From JAJDXW01 sp965223775 (GTDB lineage: Bacteria > Pseudomonadota > Gammaproteobacteria > HK1): 64,000 nucleotides of DNA. The notes under the pieces are model-generated. The model saw nothing but the letters and a program-made list of their open reading frames with translations, was not told where the DNA came from and searched no databases. This document shows, piece after piece, positions 25,582 through 34,241 of the stretch (its first letter is position 1; every line of letters begins with the position of its first letter). Position numbers and translations under genes: made by a program. The DNA is taken from NCBI GenBank assembly GCA_965223775.1, contig OZ245021.1, forward strand, positions 2,852,001 to 2,916,000. Reading direction: 5' to 3'.

Positions 25582-25829
25582 CGTCTCCCCCTTCCGTACT
25601 CGGCTCCATGATCGCGGGCGGTGGGGGCCGCCCGGGCGGGCGCCGGATCCATCGATCCGGTCCCGGACCCTGAAGCCCCATTCGACGCGGCCCGTTCACG
25701 CGGTGGGCGATATTGCCAGATTATCCGCCCGGGTGCCGGGGCCGGGTCCGGGCGCCCCGTCGGGGCCGGTGCAAGCGCCCGTCGCTCTCGAGCGGGCGCG
25801 CGGCTCCTCTCGACACGGTCTCGCGTTCG

Positions 25830-26717
25830 CTATCTCTCCTCGCCGCGCGGCGCCTTGCCGCGGCCGCCGAACAGGTTGAGGTGGTTGCCGAAGAAGATGA
25901 TCACCGCCCCCAACAGCACGAAGGGATCCATCGCCTCCTGATAGAGGAGGTACCCGGCGAGAACGGCGAGGGGGAGGCGGACGAAGTCGATGGGTGCGAC
26001 GACCCCGGCGTCGGCGTGCGCAAACGCCCGGGCGAAGCAGTAGTGGGTCGAGAACCCGGTGATTCCCGCAACGAGCATCCATGGCCAGAGGGAGGGCGAT
26101 GGAGTGGTCCAGTCGGGGAGTGCGAGCACGAACCCGATGGGAAGCTGAATGAGGTTCATCCAGAACAGAATGGTGATCGGGTGCTCGCTGGTGGTCATGG
26201 AACGGGTGATGACGAAGGTGAGCGCGAAGCCGGCCGCGGAGTACAGCACCGCGAACGCGGCCGGGTCCACGATCGCGGCTCCAGGCCTGAGGATGACGAG
26301 GACTCCCGCGAAACCGAGGAGGATCCCGCAGATCCGCCGGCCGGTGAGATGTTCTCGAAGGAGCAGGGCAGCGAGCACCGCGGTCCACACCGGCGCGGTG
26401 AACTCGAGGGCGATGACCTCGCCGAGGGGGAGTCGCATCAGGCCGTAGAACCAGGCTGCCTGGGCGGAGAAGTGCACCGTGTTGCGAAGCAGGTGACCGC
26501 GCACGCGGCTGGTCCGCCACCGGTTCTCGCGCGTGAACGCCATCCACGGGACGAGGAGGACGAGGCAGAATGCATTGCGGATGAATACGACCTCGAACAC
26601 GGACAGCTCCCGGGTGAGCTCGCGTCCGGCGAGGGCGATCCCGATGAGCGAGACCACCGCGCCCATCATCCAGAGGGCGGCCAGGGTGACGGATTGGGGC
26701 GGTCGAATCGTGGGCAT
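25830..26717 (-). CDS. EamA-family (DMT superfamily) transporter, second copy
   Basis: The 295-residue membrane protein has ten hydrophobic segments in two EamA repeats, with RNAFCLVLLVPWMAF in repeat 1, the characteristic LEFTAPVWTAVLAALLLREHL and the repeat 2 counterpart LVAGITGFSTHYCFARAFAH. ATG at 26717 (MPTIRPPQS) is preferred; an upstream in-frame start would add 42 residues lying in the divergent promoter region. It differs from the 4694 paralogue. Substrate and direction are unknown. Confidence 0.87.
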   Translation of the reverse strand: MPTIRPPQSVTLAALWMMGAVVSLIGIALAGRELTRELSVFEVVFIRNAFCLVLLVPWMAFTRENRWRTSRVRGHLLRNTVHFSAQAAWFYGLMRLPLGEVIALEFTAPVWTAVLAALLLREHLTGRRICGILLGFAGVLVILRPGAAIVDPAAFAVLYSAAGFALTFVITRSMTTSEHPITILFWMNLIQLPIGFVLALPDWTTPSPSLWPWMLVAGITGFSTHYCFARAFAHADAGVVAPIDFVRLPLAVLAGYLLYQEAMDPFVLLGAVIIFFGNHLNLFGGRGKAPRGEER

Positions 26718-26799
26718 CGAGGGGCTCTGAATCGGCGCACGCCCGAGGGCGCCGCGGCGGCGGAAGGATAACGGGTGGAGGGTTTCGGCGGCTCGCGTT

Positions 26800-26829
26800 T
26801 TGACCGGAACCCCGCGGCAAAGATAGAGT
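26800..26829 (+). promoter_or_regulatory. Predicted sigma-70 type promoter of the cupin gene
   Basis: TTGACC at 26800-26805 and TAGAGT at 26824-26829 are separated by 18 bases, with a start site expected about 30 bases before the ATG at 26864. It lies in the 146-base divergent region shared with the EamA-type gene. Confidence 0.5.
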
Positions 26830-26863
26830 GAAGCCGCAAACACACGACGATCGGGAGGAAGAC

Positions 26864-27304
26864 ATGGAACCGAAGACCGACTGGCGCTTCAATATCGACA
26901 GCGAGGCCGATGCGAGCTGGACGGAGGGCCTTCGCAATATCTTCGACTACCGGAACCTCGGCATGGAGGAGGCCACGAACGGCGACTACATCGCCCAGGT
27001 CATCCGCGCGAACGGAAAGCGGCAGGAAGACGAGGTGCAGCACTGGCACCTGCACGAGTGCACCTTCCAGTTCGTCTACGTGCTGAACGGCTGGGCCCGG
27101 TTCGAGTACGAGGGCGAGGGGGTGAGGACCCTCCGCAAGGGCGACTGCATCAACCAGCGGCCCATGATCAAGCACCGCGAAATCGAGTACTCCGACGACT
27201 ACGAGGTGCTGGAGATCGTGGCCCCCGCCGACTTCAAGACCGTCATCGTCGACCCGCCGGCGAGCGCCGCACTCGGCGAGAGCACGGCTGAAGCCGCGGA
27301 TTGA
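26864..27304 (+). CDS. Cupin-domain protein
   Basis: The 146-residue protein holds a single cupin barrel: motif 1 histidines in EVQHWHLHECTFQFVYVLNG and motif 2 in LRKGDCINQRPMIKHREI. The cluster of histidines suggests a bound metal ion. ATG at 26864 follows GGGAGGA. It could be an enzyme, such as an isomerase or dioxygenase of the catabolic pathway here, or a sensor protein; sequence alone does not decide. It precedes the MaoC-type gene by 205 bases on the same strand. Confidence 0.8.
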   Translation: MEPKTDWRFNIDSEADASWTEGLRNIFDYRNLGMEEATNGDYIAQVIRANGKRQEDEVQHWHLHECTFQFVYVLNGWARFEYEGEGVRTLRKGDCINQRPMIKHREIEYSDDYEVLEIVAPADFKTVIVDPPASAALGESTAEAAD

Positions 27305-27509
27305 GTTTCGCCGCCGGCGGATCGCATTCGCGCCTCTGCGGACCTCGGGTTCCGATGGAGGCGATCGAAGCGGGCCGCACGCCGCTTGGTGCACCGGCAC
27401 GAGCTCGCGCCCGGGGGCACGTGCCGCGTGGCGCGGTCCCCCCGTTTTCGGATCGAGTTCTGAAGATCGCGGCGCGAGACGGCCGCGTGCGGTGCGAAAG
27501 GAACAGGGA

Positions 27510-28019
27510 ATGACGGTCGAACGCGCAGAGGTCGCCCCCGGTCGCTATCGGGAACGGTATGGCCGGAGCTACGAGGACTTCACGGTCGGAGACGTGTACG
27601 AGCACCGGCCCGGGCGCACCATCACCGAATCCGACAATACCTGGTTCACGCTGCTGACGATGAACCAGCACCCGCTCCACTTCGATCGCGCCTACGCGGC
27701 GAAGAGCGAGTTCGGACGGCCCATCGTCAATAGCTGCCTCACCCTGTCCATCGTCACCGGCATGAGCGTGAGCGACGTGAGCCAGCGCGCGATCGGCAAC
27801 CTCGGCTGGGACAAGGTGCGGCTCACGGCTCCGGTCTTCGTGGGAGATACGGTGTACGCGGAGACCGAGGTGCTCGCCAAGCGGGAGTCGAAGTCGCGGC
27901 CGAGCCAGGGCATCGTGACCGTGAGGACTGCCGGCCGCAAGGACGACGGCACCGAGTTCCTGGCGTTCGAACGCACCGTCCTGGTCCCGAAGCGGGGGGC
28001 CGGCGTCGCGGACGAGTGA
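27510..28019 (+). CDS. MaoC-like hot-dog-fold enoyl-CoA hydratase/dehydratase
   Basis: A 169-residue MaoC-domain protein. The segment FTLLTMNQHPLHFDRAYAA corresponds to the hydratase motif carrying the catalytic Asp/Asn-His pair, and GNLGWDKVRLTAPVFVGDTV is the usual core strand pair. Members hydrate 2-enoyl-CoA or dehydrate mesaconyl-CoA-type compounds. ATG at 27510 follows CAGGGA. With two CoA transferases and an acyl-CoA dehydrogenase nearby it is likely the hydration step of one CoA pathway. Confidence 0.87.
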   Translation: MTVERAEVAPGRYRERYGRSYEDFTVGDVYEHRPGRTITESDNTWFTLLTMNQHPLHFDRAYAAKSEFGRPIVNSCLTLSIVTGMSVSDVSQRAIGNLGWDKVRLTAPVFVGDTVYAETEVLAKRESKSRPSQGIVTVRTAGRKDDGTEFLAFERTVLVPKRGAGVADE

Positions 28020-28026
28020 TCAAGTC

Positions 28027-28446
28027 ATGACCGGGTTGATATTCTTGGTCGGACCGCTATTGGCGCTGGTGTTGACGCTGCTCACGGTGCTGCTTGCCGG
28101 GCGGGTGGTGCGGATGGTCGGTGGCGACCCGCTCCGGACCGTCCACACGGCCCGCGCGATTGTTCCCGGTCCGTGGAGGCGGTGGAAAACGACCACGATA
28201 GCGGGCGCGTCCGCAATCTTGGTGGCGGCGACGATGTGGAGCCTCCTGCCTGCCGCAAGGGACGCGCTTTCCTGGCGAGGTTTCTTGGCGTCGAATGAGG
28301 GCAGAGACGCGAAGAGCTGGTGTTCCTTGATGGCTTCGATGAGCGCCCATGCGCCGTCGCTCCTCGGCAAGCCTTCGAAGCGCACGGTGGAACGGGTGGA
28401 ACGCGAGTGTCTGGATGCAAAATGGCGGGACTGGTGCCGGCAATGA
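28027..28446 (+). CDS. Hypothetical small membrane protein
   Basis: The 139-residue frame starts with a strongly hydrophobic helix (LIFLVGPLLALVLTLLTVLL), has a basic loop, a second hydrophobic segment around residues 57-75 (TIAGASAILVAATMWSLL) and a charged C-terminus. No family is recognised. It starts seven bases after the MaoC-type stop. Its first codons use TTG, ATA and CTA, which are rare in the neighbouring genes, hinting at either foreign origin or a spurious frame. No strong ribosome binding site is seen. Confidence 0.4.
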   Translation: MTGLIFLVGPLLALVLTLLTVLLAGRVVRMVGGDPLRTVHTARAIVPGPWRRWKTTTIAGASAILVAATMWSLLPAARDALSWRGFLASNEGRDAKSWCSLMASMSAHAPSLLGKPSKRTVERVERECLDAKWRDWCRQ

Positions 28447-28521
28447 CCACTTTGCCCGCGACTGCCAGCGATCCAGATTCGGAATCGCGTCGGTCGGTTG
28501 GTCAATTGGGGAAAGAGTCTG

Positions 28522-29448
28522 GTGGAACGACCTAACGAACGGATCGCCTACTTCAACGGGGACTTCGTTCCCGAGAGCCATGTCCTGATCCCCTTCCGCG
28601 ACCGCGGATTTCGTCACGGCGACGGGGTGTTCGACACCGCCCGCACCGTCGGGGGGGAGATCTTCCGGCTGGCCGAGCACATCGAGCGGCTCTACCGATC
28701 GCTCCGCTACCTTCGCATCGAGCCGCCGGAGAGCCCGGACGAGATGCGCGAGGCGACGGAGGAGGTCGTCCGGCGGAACCTCTCCCGGCTCCCCGAGGGC
28801 GAGGACTACTGGGTGTTCCAGAACGTCTCGCGCGGCCCGGACTGGGTGGGCGACGAGCCGAACCTGCGCCGGGGGCCAACGGTGGTGGTGCACGTCATGC
28901 CGCTCCCGCTCCGGGAGCGGGCGACCCTCTTCCGCGACGGCATCGAGCTCATGACCTCCTCGTTCCGCCGCATCGCTCCCGACGCGCAGAGCCCGCGCGC
29001 GAAGATGAGCAGCTACATCAACCTCATCCTCGCCGACATGGAAGTGAAGGCGAGCAACCCGAAGGCGTGGGCGACCATGCTCGACGTGGACGGGCGGCTG
29101 AACGAAGGCACCGGCCAGAACCTGTTTCTCGTGCGCGACGGCGAGCTGCTGACGCCGCGCGGCGCGATGGTCCTTCAGGGGGTGAGTCGCGGGGTGGTGC
29201 TGGATGCTGCGGAACGGCTCGGCATCCCCGCCCGCGAAGCGGACCTCGACCTCTACGACGCCTACACCTCGGACGAGGCGTTCCTCTCCTCGACGAGCCT
29301 TTGCCTCTGCCCGGTGCGGAGCATCGATCACCGCCCGCTGGCGGAGGAGGCGATCCCGGGACCGGTCACGAGGCGGCTGATGGACGCCTACAAGGAGGTG
29401 CTGGGCGGTTTCGACTTCGAGGCGCAGTACCTGCGTATGATTGAGTAG
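28522..29448 (+). CDS. Class IV PLP-dependent aminotransferase (branched-chain/D-amino acid type)
   Basis: About 308 residues of aminotransferase class IV. The N-terminal NGDFVPESHVLIPFRDRGFR and HGDGVFDTARTVGG are diagnostic, the Schiff-base lysine is in SPRAKMSSYINLILA, and the cofactor phosphate segment is in NEGTGQNLFLV. It would transaminate a branched-chain, D-amino or aminodeoxychorismate-like substrate. GTG at 28522 is favoured as start; a TTG 24 bases earlier is also possible. The stop codon falls within the first partial unit of the tandem repeat array that follows. Confidence 0.88.
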   Translation: MERPNERIAYFNGDFVPESHVLIPFRDRGFRHGDGVFDTARTVGGEIFRLAEHIERLYRSLRYLRIEPPESPDEMREATEEVVRRNLSRLPEGEDYWVFQNVSRGPDWVGDEPNLRRGPTVVVHVMPLPLRERATLFRDGIELMTSSFRRIAPDAQSPRAKMSSYINLILADMEVKASNPKAWATMLDVDGRLNEGTGQNLFLVRDGELLTPRGAMVLQGVSRGVVLDAAERLGIPAREADLDLYDAYTSDEAFLSSTSLCLCPVRSIDHRPLAEEAIPGPVTRRLMDAYKEVLGGFDFEAQYLRMIE

Positions 29449-29457
29449 AAAGCGTGC

Positions 29458-29684
29458 GGATCTCCGATGAGCGCAGTTGCCGACGCAACTCCCATGATCG
29501 AGCAGGGAAGCCCGGATTTCCGCGAACCGCGGATACCGGCGCAAGTTGCAAGATTGAACAGGAGGCGTTCGGATCTCCGATGAGCGCACGCATCGACGCG
29601 CCTCGCGTGATCGAGTAGGGGGCGTCTGGATCTCCGATGAGCGCGGCAGCCGACGCGGCTCGTATGATCGACACGAGGCGGGAA
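29458..29684. repeat. Tandem array of four 56-57 bp hairpin-forming repeats
   Basis: GGATCTCC (once GGATTTCC) begins units at 29458, 29514, 29571 and 29628, giving periods of 56, 57 and 57 bases. Each unit continues as GATGAGCGC, a small inverted repeat of varying sequence but kept pairing (AGTTGC-CGAC-GCAACT in unit 1, AGCC-GACG-CGGCT in unit 4), and an ending like CATGATCGAGTAGG. The TATGATTGAGTAG that ends the aminotransferase gene looks like the tail of a preceding partial unit. Nothing else is found from 29449 to 29776. Confidence 0.75.
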
Positions 29685-29776
29685 GGTCCGGATCCGGCAG
29701 GATGAGACAACCGGCCACGGTTTGCGCGAGCCGGCCGGCGGCACCCGGGAGTCTCGCGGCGTAACAGGGGAGTGCA

Positions 29777-31222
29777 ATGAGCAGTGCGGCAGTAGTTGCT
29801 TCTGAAATTCAGCCGGTTGCGAAAAATATCGCATCTGAATTATCCGAATTTGCAAGCGGACTGCGTTACGACGACATCCCCGGCGAGGTCCGGATCCGGG
29901 CCCGCCATCTCATTCTCGACGCGGTCGGCATCGCGCTCGCGTCGCACGACTTCGATTTCGCCCGTCCGTCGCTCGCCGGCATCGAATCCCTCTCCGGCGC
30001 CGGCGCCGCGGGCGCGGCAGAGGGTGAGGCGACGGTCATCGGCCATCCGCGCCGGCTCCCCCTTCGCGACGCGGCGATGGCGAACGGGCTGCTCGTCCAC
30101 GGTCTCGACTACGACGATACCCACGTGCCGGGCATCATCCACGCGACCGCGAGCGCGTTCCCCTGCACCCTTGCGCTCGGCGAGCGCCTCGGCGCGTCCG
30201 GCGAGGAGGTGGTCGCGGCCTATGTGGTCGCGGTGGAGGCGGGGGCTCGCATCGCCTCGGTGCCGCGGGGCGGCTTCCACCGTCAGGGCTTCCACCCTAC
30301 CGGCCTCGTAGGGGCGTTCGGCTGCGCCCTCGGGGCCGGCCGCCTCCTCGGGCTCGATCCGCGGCAGCTCGTCATGGCGCAGGGGATCGCCCTCAGCACC
30401 GCGTCGGGGAGCATGGAGTTCCTGGAGGACGGAGCCTGGACCAAGCGCCTCCACCCTGGCTGGGCGGCAGTGGCGGGCCTCACCTGCGCCTACCTCGCGA
30501 GCGAGGGCTTCGTTGCGCCGAGTCTGCCCTACGAAGGGCGTTTCGGGCTCTATCGGAGCCACCTCGGCACGCACGTGGACGCCGACTGCGACTACTCGCT
30601 CGCGACGGACGGCCTCGGCACGACGTGGGAACTCCGGCGGGTCGCGGTCAAGCCGTTTCCCGCCTGCCATTTCCTTCATGGCTGCGCGGATGCGGCCATC
30701 GCGATCGCGCACACCCACGATCTCCACCCGGACGAGGTGGAGGAAGTGATTGCCCTGGTGCCGGAGGAGACCATCGCGACCATCTGCGAGCCGGCCGCCA
30801 ACAAGGTGCGTCCCACGAGCGACTACGACGCGAAGTTCAGCGTGCAGTACGCGGTTGCCGCGAGCCTCTCGCGCCGCGCCTTCGGCCTCGCCGAGCTCGA
30901 CGAGAGCGCCCGCGCGGATGGCGGTATCCTGGAGCTCGCGAAGCGGGTACGGTACCGGGCGGACCCGGCCTCCGCCTTTCCCCGCGCTTTTTCCGGCGAG
31001 GTGGTGGTCCGCACCCGCGACGGGCGCGAGCTCCGCCACCGCGAGGAGATCAACCGGGGGGCGGACGAACGGCCGCTCACCAACGGCGAGATCGCGGAGA
31101 AGTTCATGGAGAACGCCCGCCTTACCGTGGACGGACCGAAGGCAATCGCGATTCGGCAGGCGGTGCTCGATCTCGATCGGTACGACGACGTCCGCGCGCT
31201 CGCGGACGTGCTCGGCGGCTGA
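29777..31222 (+). CDS. MmgE/PrpD family protein
   Basis: The 481-residue protein matches MmgE/PrpD: LILDAVGIALASHDFD, LHPTG-type segment FHPTGLVGAFGCALGAGRLL, WTKRLHPGWAAVAGLTCAYL and VKPFPACHFLHGCADAAI. Family members dehydrate 2-methylcitrate or isomerise or decarboxylate related polycarboxylates; many are of unknown function. ATG at 29777 follows CAGGGGAG. It is cytoplasmic and of typical length. Lying beside a CoA-dependent dehydrogenase and transferase, it could handle a branched dicarboxylate intermediate. Confidence 0.88.
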   Translation: MSSAAVVASEIQPVAKNIASELSEFASGLRYDDIPGEVRIRARHLILDAVGIALASHDFDFARPSLAGIESLSGAGAAGAAEGEATVIGHPRRLPLRDAAMANGLLVHGLDYDDTHVPGIIHATASAFPCTLALGERLGASGEEVVAAYVVAVEAGARIASVPRGGFHRQGFHPTGLVGAFGCALGAGRLLGLDPRQLVMAQGIALSTASGSMEFLEDGAWTKRLHPGWAAVAGLTCAYLASEGFVAPSLPYEGRFGLYRSHLGTHVDADCDYSLATDGLGTTWELRRVAVKPFPACHFLHGCADAAIAIAHTHDLHPDEVEEVIALVPEETIATICEPAANKVRPTSDYDAKFSVQYAVAASLSRRAFGLAELDESARADGGILELAKRVRYRADPASAFPRAFSGEVVVRTRDGRELRHREEINRGADERPLTNGEIAEKFMENARLTVDGPKAIAIRQAVLDLDRYDDVRALADVLGG

Positions 31223-31403
31223 CGGCGGGAAGCCGGGCACCGGCGATCGGGATCGGGGTCCGGGCCGGCAAACCACCGGACGGTCCCCACCCGCGCGGGC
31301 AGGATGCCCGCGCTCCCGGGAGGCCCGAGCCGGCGTACCGGTGGACGGGCCCCGCCGGGCGGACGAAACATCGAAGGGACGAACGAGACAGCGAGGCAGG
31401 AAG

Positions 31404-32585
31404 GTGGCAGCGGACATTTCCCACGCGTCGGCCGCACAGCGGGCCGAAGAAGAGAACATCATCCTCGACGCGATCGAGAAGTTCCTGGAGAAGGAGGTCG
31501 CCCCGTACGCGCACGACCTCGAGAAGGACGACATCTATCCCGAGGACATCGTGGAGGGGATGAAGGAGCTCGGCCTCTTCGGCGCGGTCATCCCCGAGGA
31601 ATACGGCGGCCTCGGACTCGGGGCGGTCACCTATGCCCGCATCGTGGAGCGGATGTCCCGGGTGTGGATGTCGATCACCGGGATCTACAACTCCCACCTC
31701 ATCATGGCCTTGGCCCTGGTGCGCCACGGCACCGAGGCGCAGAAGCGCGAGTGGCTGCCGAAGTTCGCGACCGGCGAGGTCCGGGGCGGACTCGCCCTCA
31801 CCGAGCCCGACGGGGGGACCGATCTCCAGTCCGCGGTCCGGACCACCGCGCGCCGCAACGGGGCGGGCTACGTCATCAACGGCACCAAGACCTGGATTTC
31901 GAACGGGATCCACGGCCAGTGCTTCGCCCTCCTGGTGAAGACCGATCCGGATGCCGTGCCTCGCCATCGCGGCATGAGCCTCTTTCTCGCGGAGAAGGGG
32001 GAGGGCTTCACGGTGAGCCGCAAGCTCGAGAAGCTGGGCTACAAGGGGATCGACAGCGCGGAGCTCGTCTTCGAGGACTACTTCGTGCCGGAGGGCCGGC
32101 TCATCGGCGGCGAGGAGGGGCGGGGGCTCCAGCACGCTCTCGGAGGGCTCGAGCTCGGGCGCATCAACGTCGCCGCGCGCGGGGTCGGGGTAGCACAGGC
32201 GTCGCTCGACGAAGCAGTGCGTTACGCGCAGATTCGCAAGTCGTTCGGAAAGCCCATCTGCGAGCACCAGGCGATCCAGATCAAGCTCGCCGACATGGCG
32301 ACCCAGGTCGAGTCCGCCCGCCTCCTCGTCGAACGGGCGGCGGCCGCGTTCGACCGTGGCGAGCGCTGCGACATGGAGGCGGGAATGGCGAAGCTCGCCG
32401 GCAGCGAGGCCGCCCTCTTCTGCTCCCTGGAAGCGATGCGGGTGCACGGCGGCTACGGCTACTCGAAGGAGTTCAACGTCGAGCGCTTCTATCGGGATGC
32501 GCCGCTCCTCGCGATCGGAGAAGGCACGAACGAGCTCCAGCGCATCCTCATCGCCCGCCAGCTCATCGCCCGCAACCCGATCTGA
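31404..32585 (+). CDS. Acyl-CoA dehydrogenase
   Basis: A 393-residue flavoprotein with the family layout: N-terminal helical domain (IPEEYGGLGLGAVTYA), beta domain with LALTEPDGGTDLQS and GTKTWISNG, and C-terminal helical domain with RKSFGKPICEHQAIQIKLAD and the catalytic-glutamate segment IGEGTNELQRI. GTG at 31404 is preceded by CAGGAAG and begins the conserved part; the long upstream open frame is not coding. It desaturates an acyl-CoA and passes electrons to ETF. The CoA transferase gene follows after 23 bases, so the two are likely one operon. Confidence 0.9.
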   Translation: MAADISHASAAQRAEEENIILDAIEKFLEKEVAPYAHDLEKDDIYPEDIVEGMKELGLFGAVIPEEYGGLGLGAVTYARIVERMSRVWMSITGIYNSHLIMALALVRHGTEAQKREWLPKFATGEVRGGLALTEPDGGTDLQSAVRTTARRNGAGYVINGTKTWISNGIHGQCFALLVKTDPDAVPRHRGMSLFLAEKGEGFTVSRKLEKLGYKGIDSAELVFEDYFVPEGRLIGGEEGRGLQHALGGLELGRINVAARGVGVAQASLDEAVRYAQIRKSFGKPICEHQAIQIKLADMATQVESARLLVERAAAAFDRGERCDMEAGMAKLAGSEAALFCSLEAMRVHGGYGYSKEFNVERFYRDAPLLAIGEGTNELQRILIARQLIARNPI

Positions 32586-32608
32586 GCGCGCCGGCGGGAG
32601 AGGGAACG

Positions 32609-33790
32609 TTGCTCCCGCTCGCAGGACTCCGGGTCCTCGCCGTCGAGCAGTACGGGGCGGGTCCGTTCGGCTCGACCTATCTCGCCGACCTCGGCGCGGA
32701 CGTCATCAAGATCGAAAACCCGGGAGAGGACGGCGAGCTCGGACGGCGGGTCGGTCCGTTCTTCCTCGGCCCCGGCGACAGCCACTTCTACCAGTGCTTC
32801 AACCGCAACAAGCGGAGCGTGAAGCTCGATCTCAAGTCTCCGGCCGGCCAGCAGGTTCTGCGGGACCTGGCCGCGACTTGCGAGGCGGTGTTCGGGAATC
32901 TTCGCGGCGACCAGCCCGAAGCGCTCGGCCTCACCTACCGCCACCTCCGGGACCGGAACCCGGCCATCGTCTGCGTCCATCTCTCGGCCTACGGGCGGTC
33001 TGGAGAACGCGCGGCCTGGCCGGGGTTCGACTTCCTCATGCAGGCCGAGGCCGGCCATCTCCACCTCACCGGCGCCCCGGACGGTCCGCCGGAGCGCTAC
33101 GGGATCTCGGTGGTGGACTACATGACCGGGCTCACCGCCGCGTTCGCGCTCGTGACCGGGGTGCTGGAGGCGCGCGCGAGCGGGGTGGGGCGCGACTACG
33201 ACGTGAGCCTGCTCGACGTGGCTCGCTACAACCTCGGGTACCAGGCCGCGTGGTATCTCAACGAGGGATTCGTCCCCTCCCGGCTCCCGCGCTCCGCCCA
33301 CGCCTCGATGGTGCCGTGCCAGCTCTACCGCACCCGCGACGGCTGGATCTTCATCATGTGCAACAAGGAGAAGTTCTGGGGCAAGCTCACGGCCGCCGTG
33401 GGGCGGCCGGAGTGGGAGCGCGATCCCCGCTTTGCGACGTTCGCGGCCCGCCTCGAGCACCGCGATCTCATCACCGGGATGCTCGACGAGGTGCTGTCCG
33501 AGCACCCAACCGCGACCTGGCTCGACCGGTTCGCGGGCTCGGTCCCCGCCGCCCCGGTGAACGAGGTAGGCGCGGCGCTCGAGGAGGCACGGGCGGACGG
33601 GCGGGTCCTTGCCGTCGACCATCCGGTACGCGAGGGGTTCGAGATGATGGCGAACCCCGTCCTGGTCGAAGGCGAGAAGCATCCGGCCCGGCCCGCTCCC
33701 GCCCTCGGAGCCGACTCGCAGGCCGTCCTCGCCGAGATCGGCTACGACGAGGCCCGCATCGCGCGCCTTCGCGGCGAAGGCGTCATCTGA
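32609..33790 (+). CDS. Family III CoA transferase, second copy
   Basis: The 393-residue protein begins LPLAGLRVLAVEQYGAGPFG and has LADLGADVIKIENPGEDGEL, FNRNKRSVKLDLKS and GFDFLMQAEAGHLHLTG, all typical of the CaiB/BaiF family; the catalytic aspartate should be in ISVVDYMTG. It starts at TTG with GGGAGAGGGA upstream. Paired with the acyl-CoA dehydrogenase it probably activates the acid which that enzyme then oxidises. It is about as long as, but clearly different from, the copy at 24394. Confidence 0.9.
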   Translation: MLPLAGLRVLAVEQYGAGPFGSTYLADLGADVIKIENPGEDGELGRRVGPFFLGPGDSHFYQCFNRNKRSVKLDLKSPAGQQVLRDLAATCEAVFGNLRGDQPEALGLTYRHLRDRNPAIVCVHLSAYGRSGERAAWPGFDFLMQAEAGHLHLTGAPDGPPERYGISVVDYMTGLTAAFALVTGVLEARASGVGRDYDVSLLDVARYNLGYQAAWYLNEGFVPSRLPRSAHASMVPCQLYRTRDGWIFIMCNKEKFWGKLTAAVGRPEWERDPRFATFAARLEHRDLITGMLDEVLSEHPTATWLDRFAGSVPAAPVNEVGAALEEARADGRVLAVDHPVREGFEMMANPVLVEGEKHPARPAPALGADSQAVLAEIGYDEARIARLRGEGVI

Positions 33791-33828
33791 GCCGGCTCCG
33801 GATCCGCCGCGCGCCGCCGCCGCACTAG

Positions 33829-34028
33829 CCCGGAAATCTCACCATCTTTCGTCGCGAGGGCGCGGAGATGCCGCTGTGACAAGGCGCACGGACCGAAAGA
33901 GCGCGTACGCGCTGGCGAAGGCGTAGCCGACACTAGCGCGTTCGCGCTGTCGAAGCGGCTTGAGGGAGTACGCCTTGTCACCGCGAGCAGATCCGCGTCC
34001 GCAGCAGAAAGTTGGTGAGATTTCCGGG
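33829..34028. mobile_element. 200-bp MITE-like inverted-repeat element flanked by CTAG
   Basis: The ends are CCCGGAAATCTCACCATCTTTC and its near complement, pairing over about 22 bases with one mismatch. Exactly 200 bases lie between two CTAG tetranucleotides (33825-33828 and 34029-34032), which could be a 4-bp target duplication. Inner inverted repeats (GTGACAAGGCG / CGCCTTGTCAC) are also present. There is no transposase, so it would be a non-autonomous element. Related sequences lie at 8088 and 57815. The parent insertion-sequence family is not identified. Confidence 0.65.
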
Positions 34029-34241
34029 CTAGGATGCCCGACATGGGTTTCGCCGGCGCCGGCCCGCAACCCTCTTCAGGCGAGTGATTTGACGAGGAGG
34101 CTGCGCAACGGTACGAGACGGTGTCAGGGCGCGGCGCGGGGCGCCATGCCGGCGCCGCGCGACAAGGCCCCGGCGCCGCGGACATTCGACGGCGCGGCTT
34201 GTCCGGCGTCCCCGGCCGCCGGCGGATGAGGCACTCGGACA

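Noticed and set aside
29458..29684. Repeat array considered as a CRISPR
   Set aside because: Units are directly adjoining with no unique spacers of constant length, the conserved part is interrupted by variable stems, and no cas gene is near.
29366..29710. Minus-strand frame translating the tandem repeats into a repetitive peptide (ALIGDP units)
   Set aside because: Repetition in the peptide is simply the DNA repeat with a period divisible by three; no start signal or homologous repeat protein is recognised.
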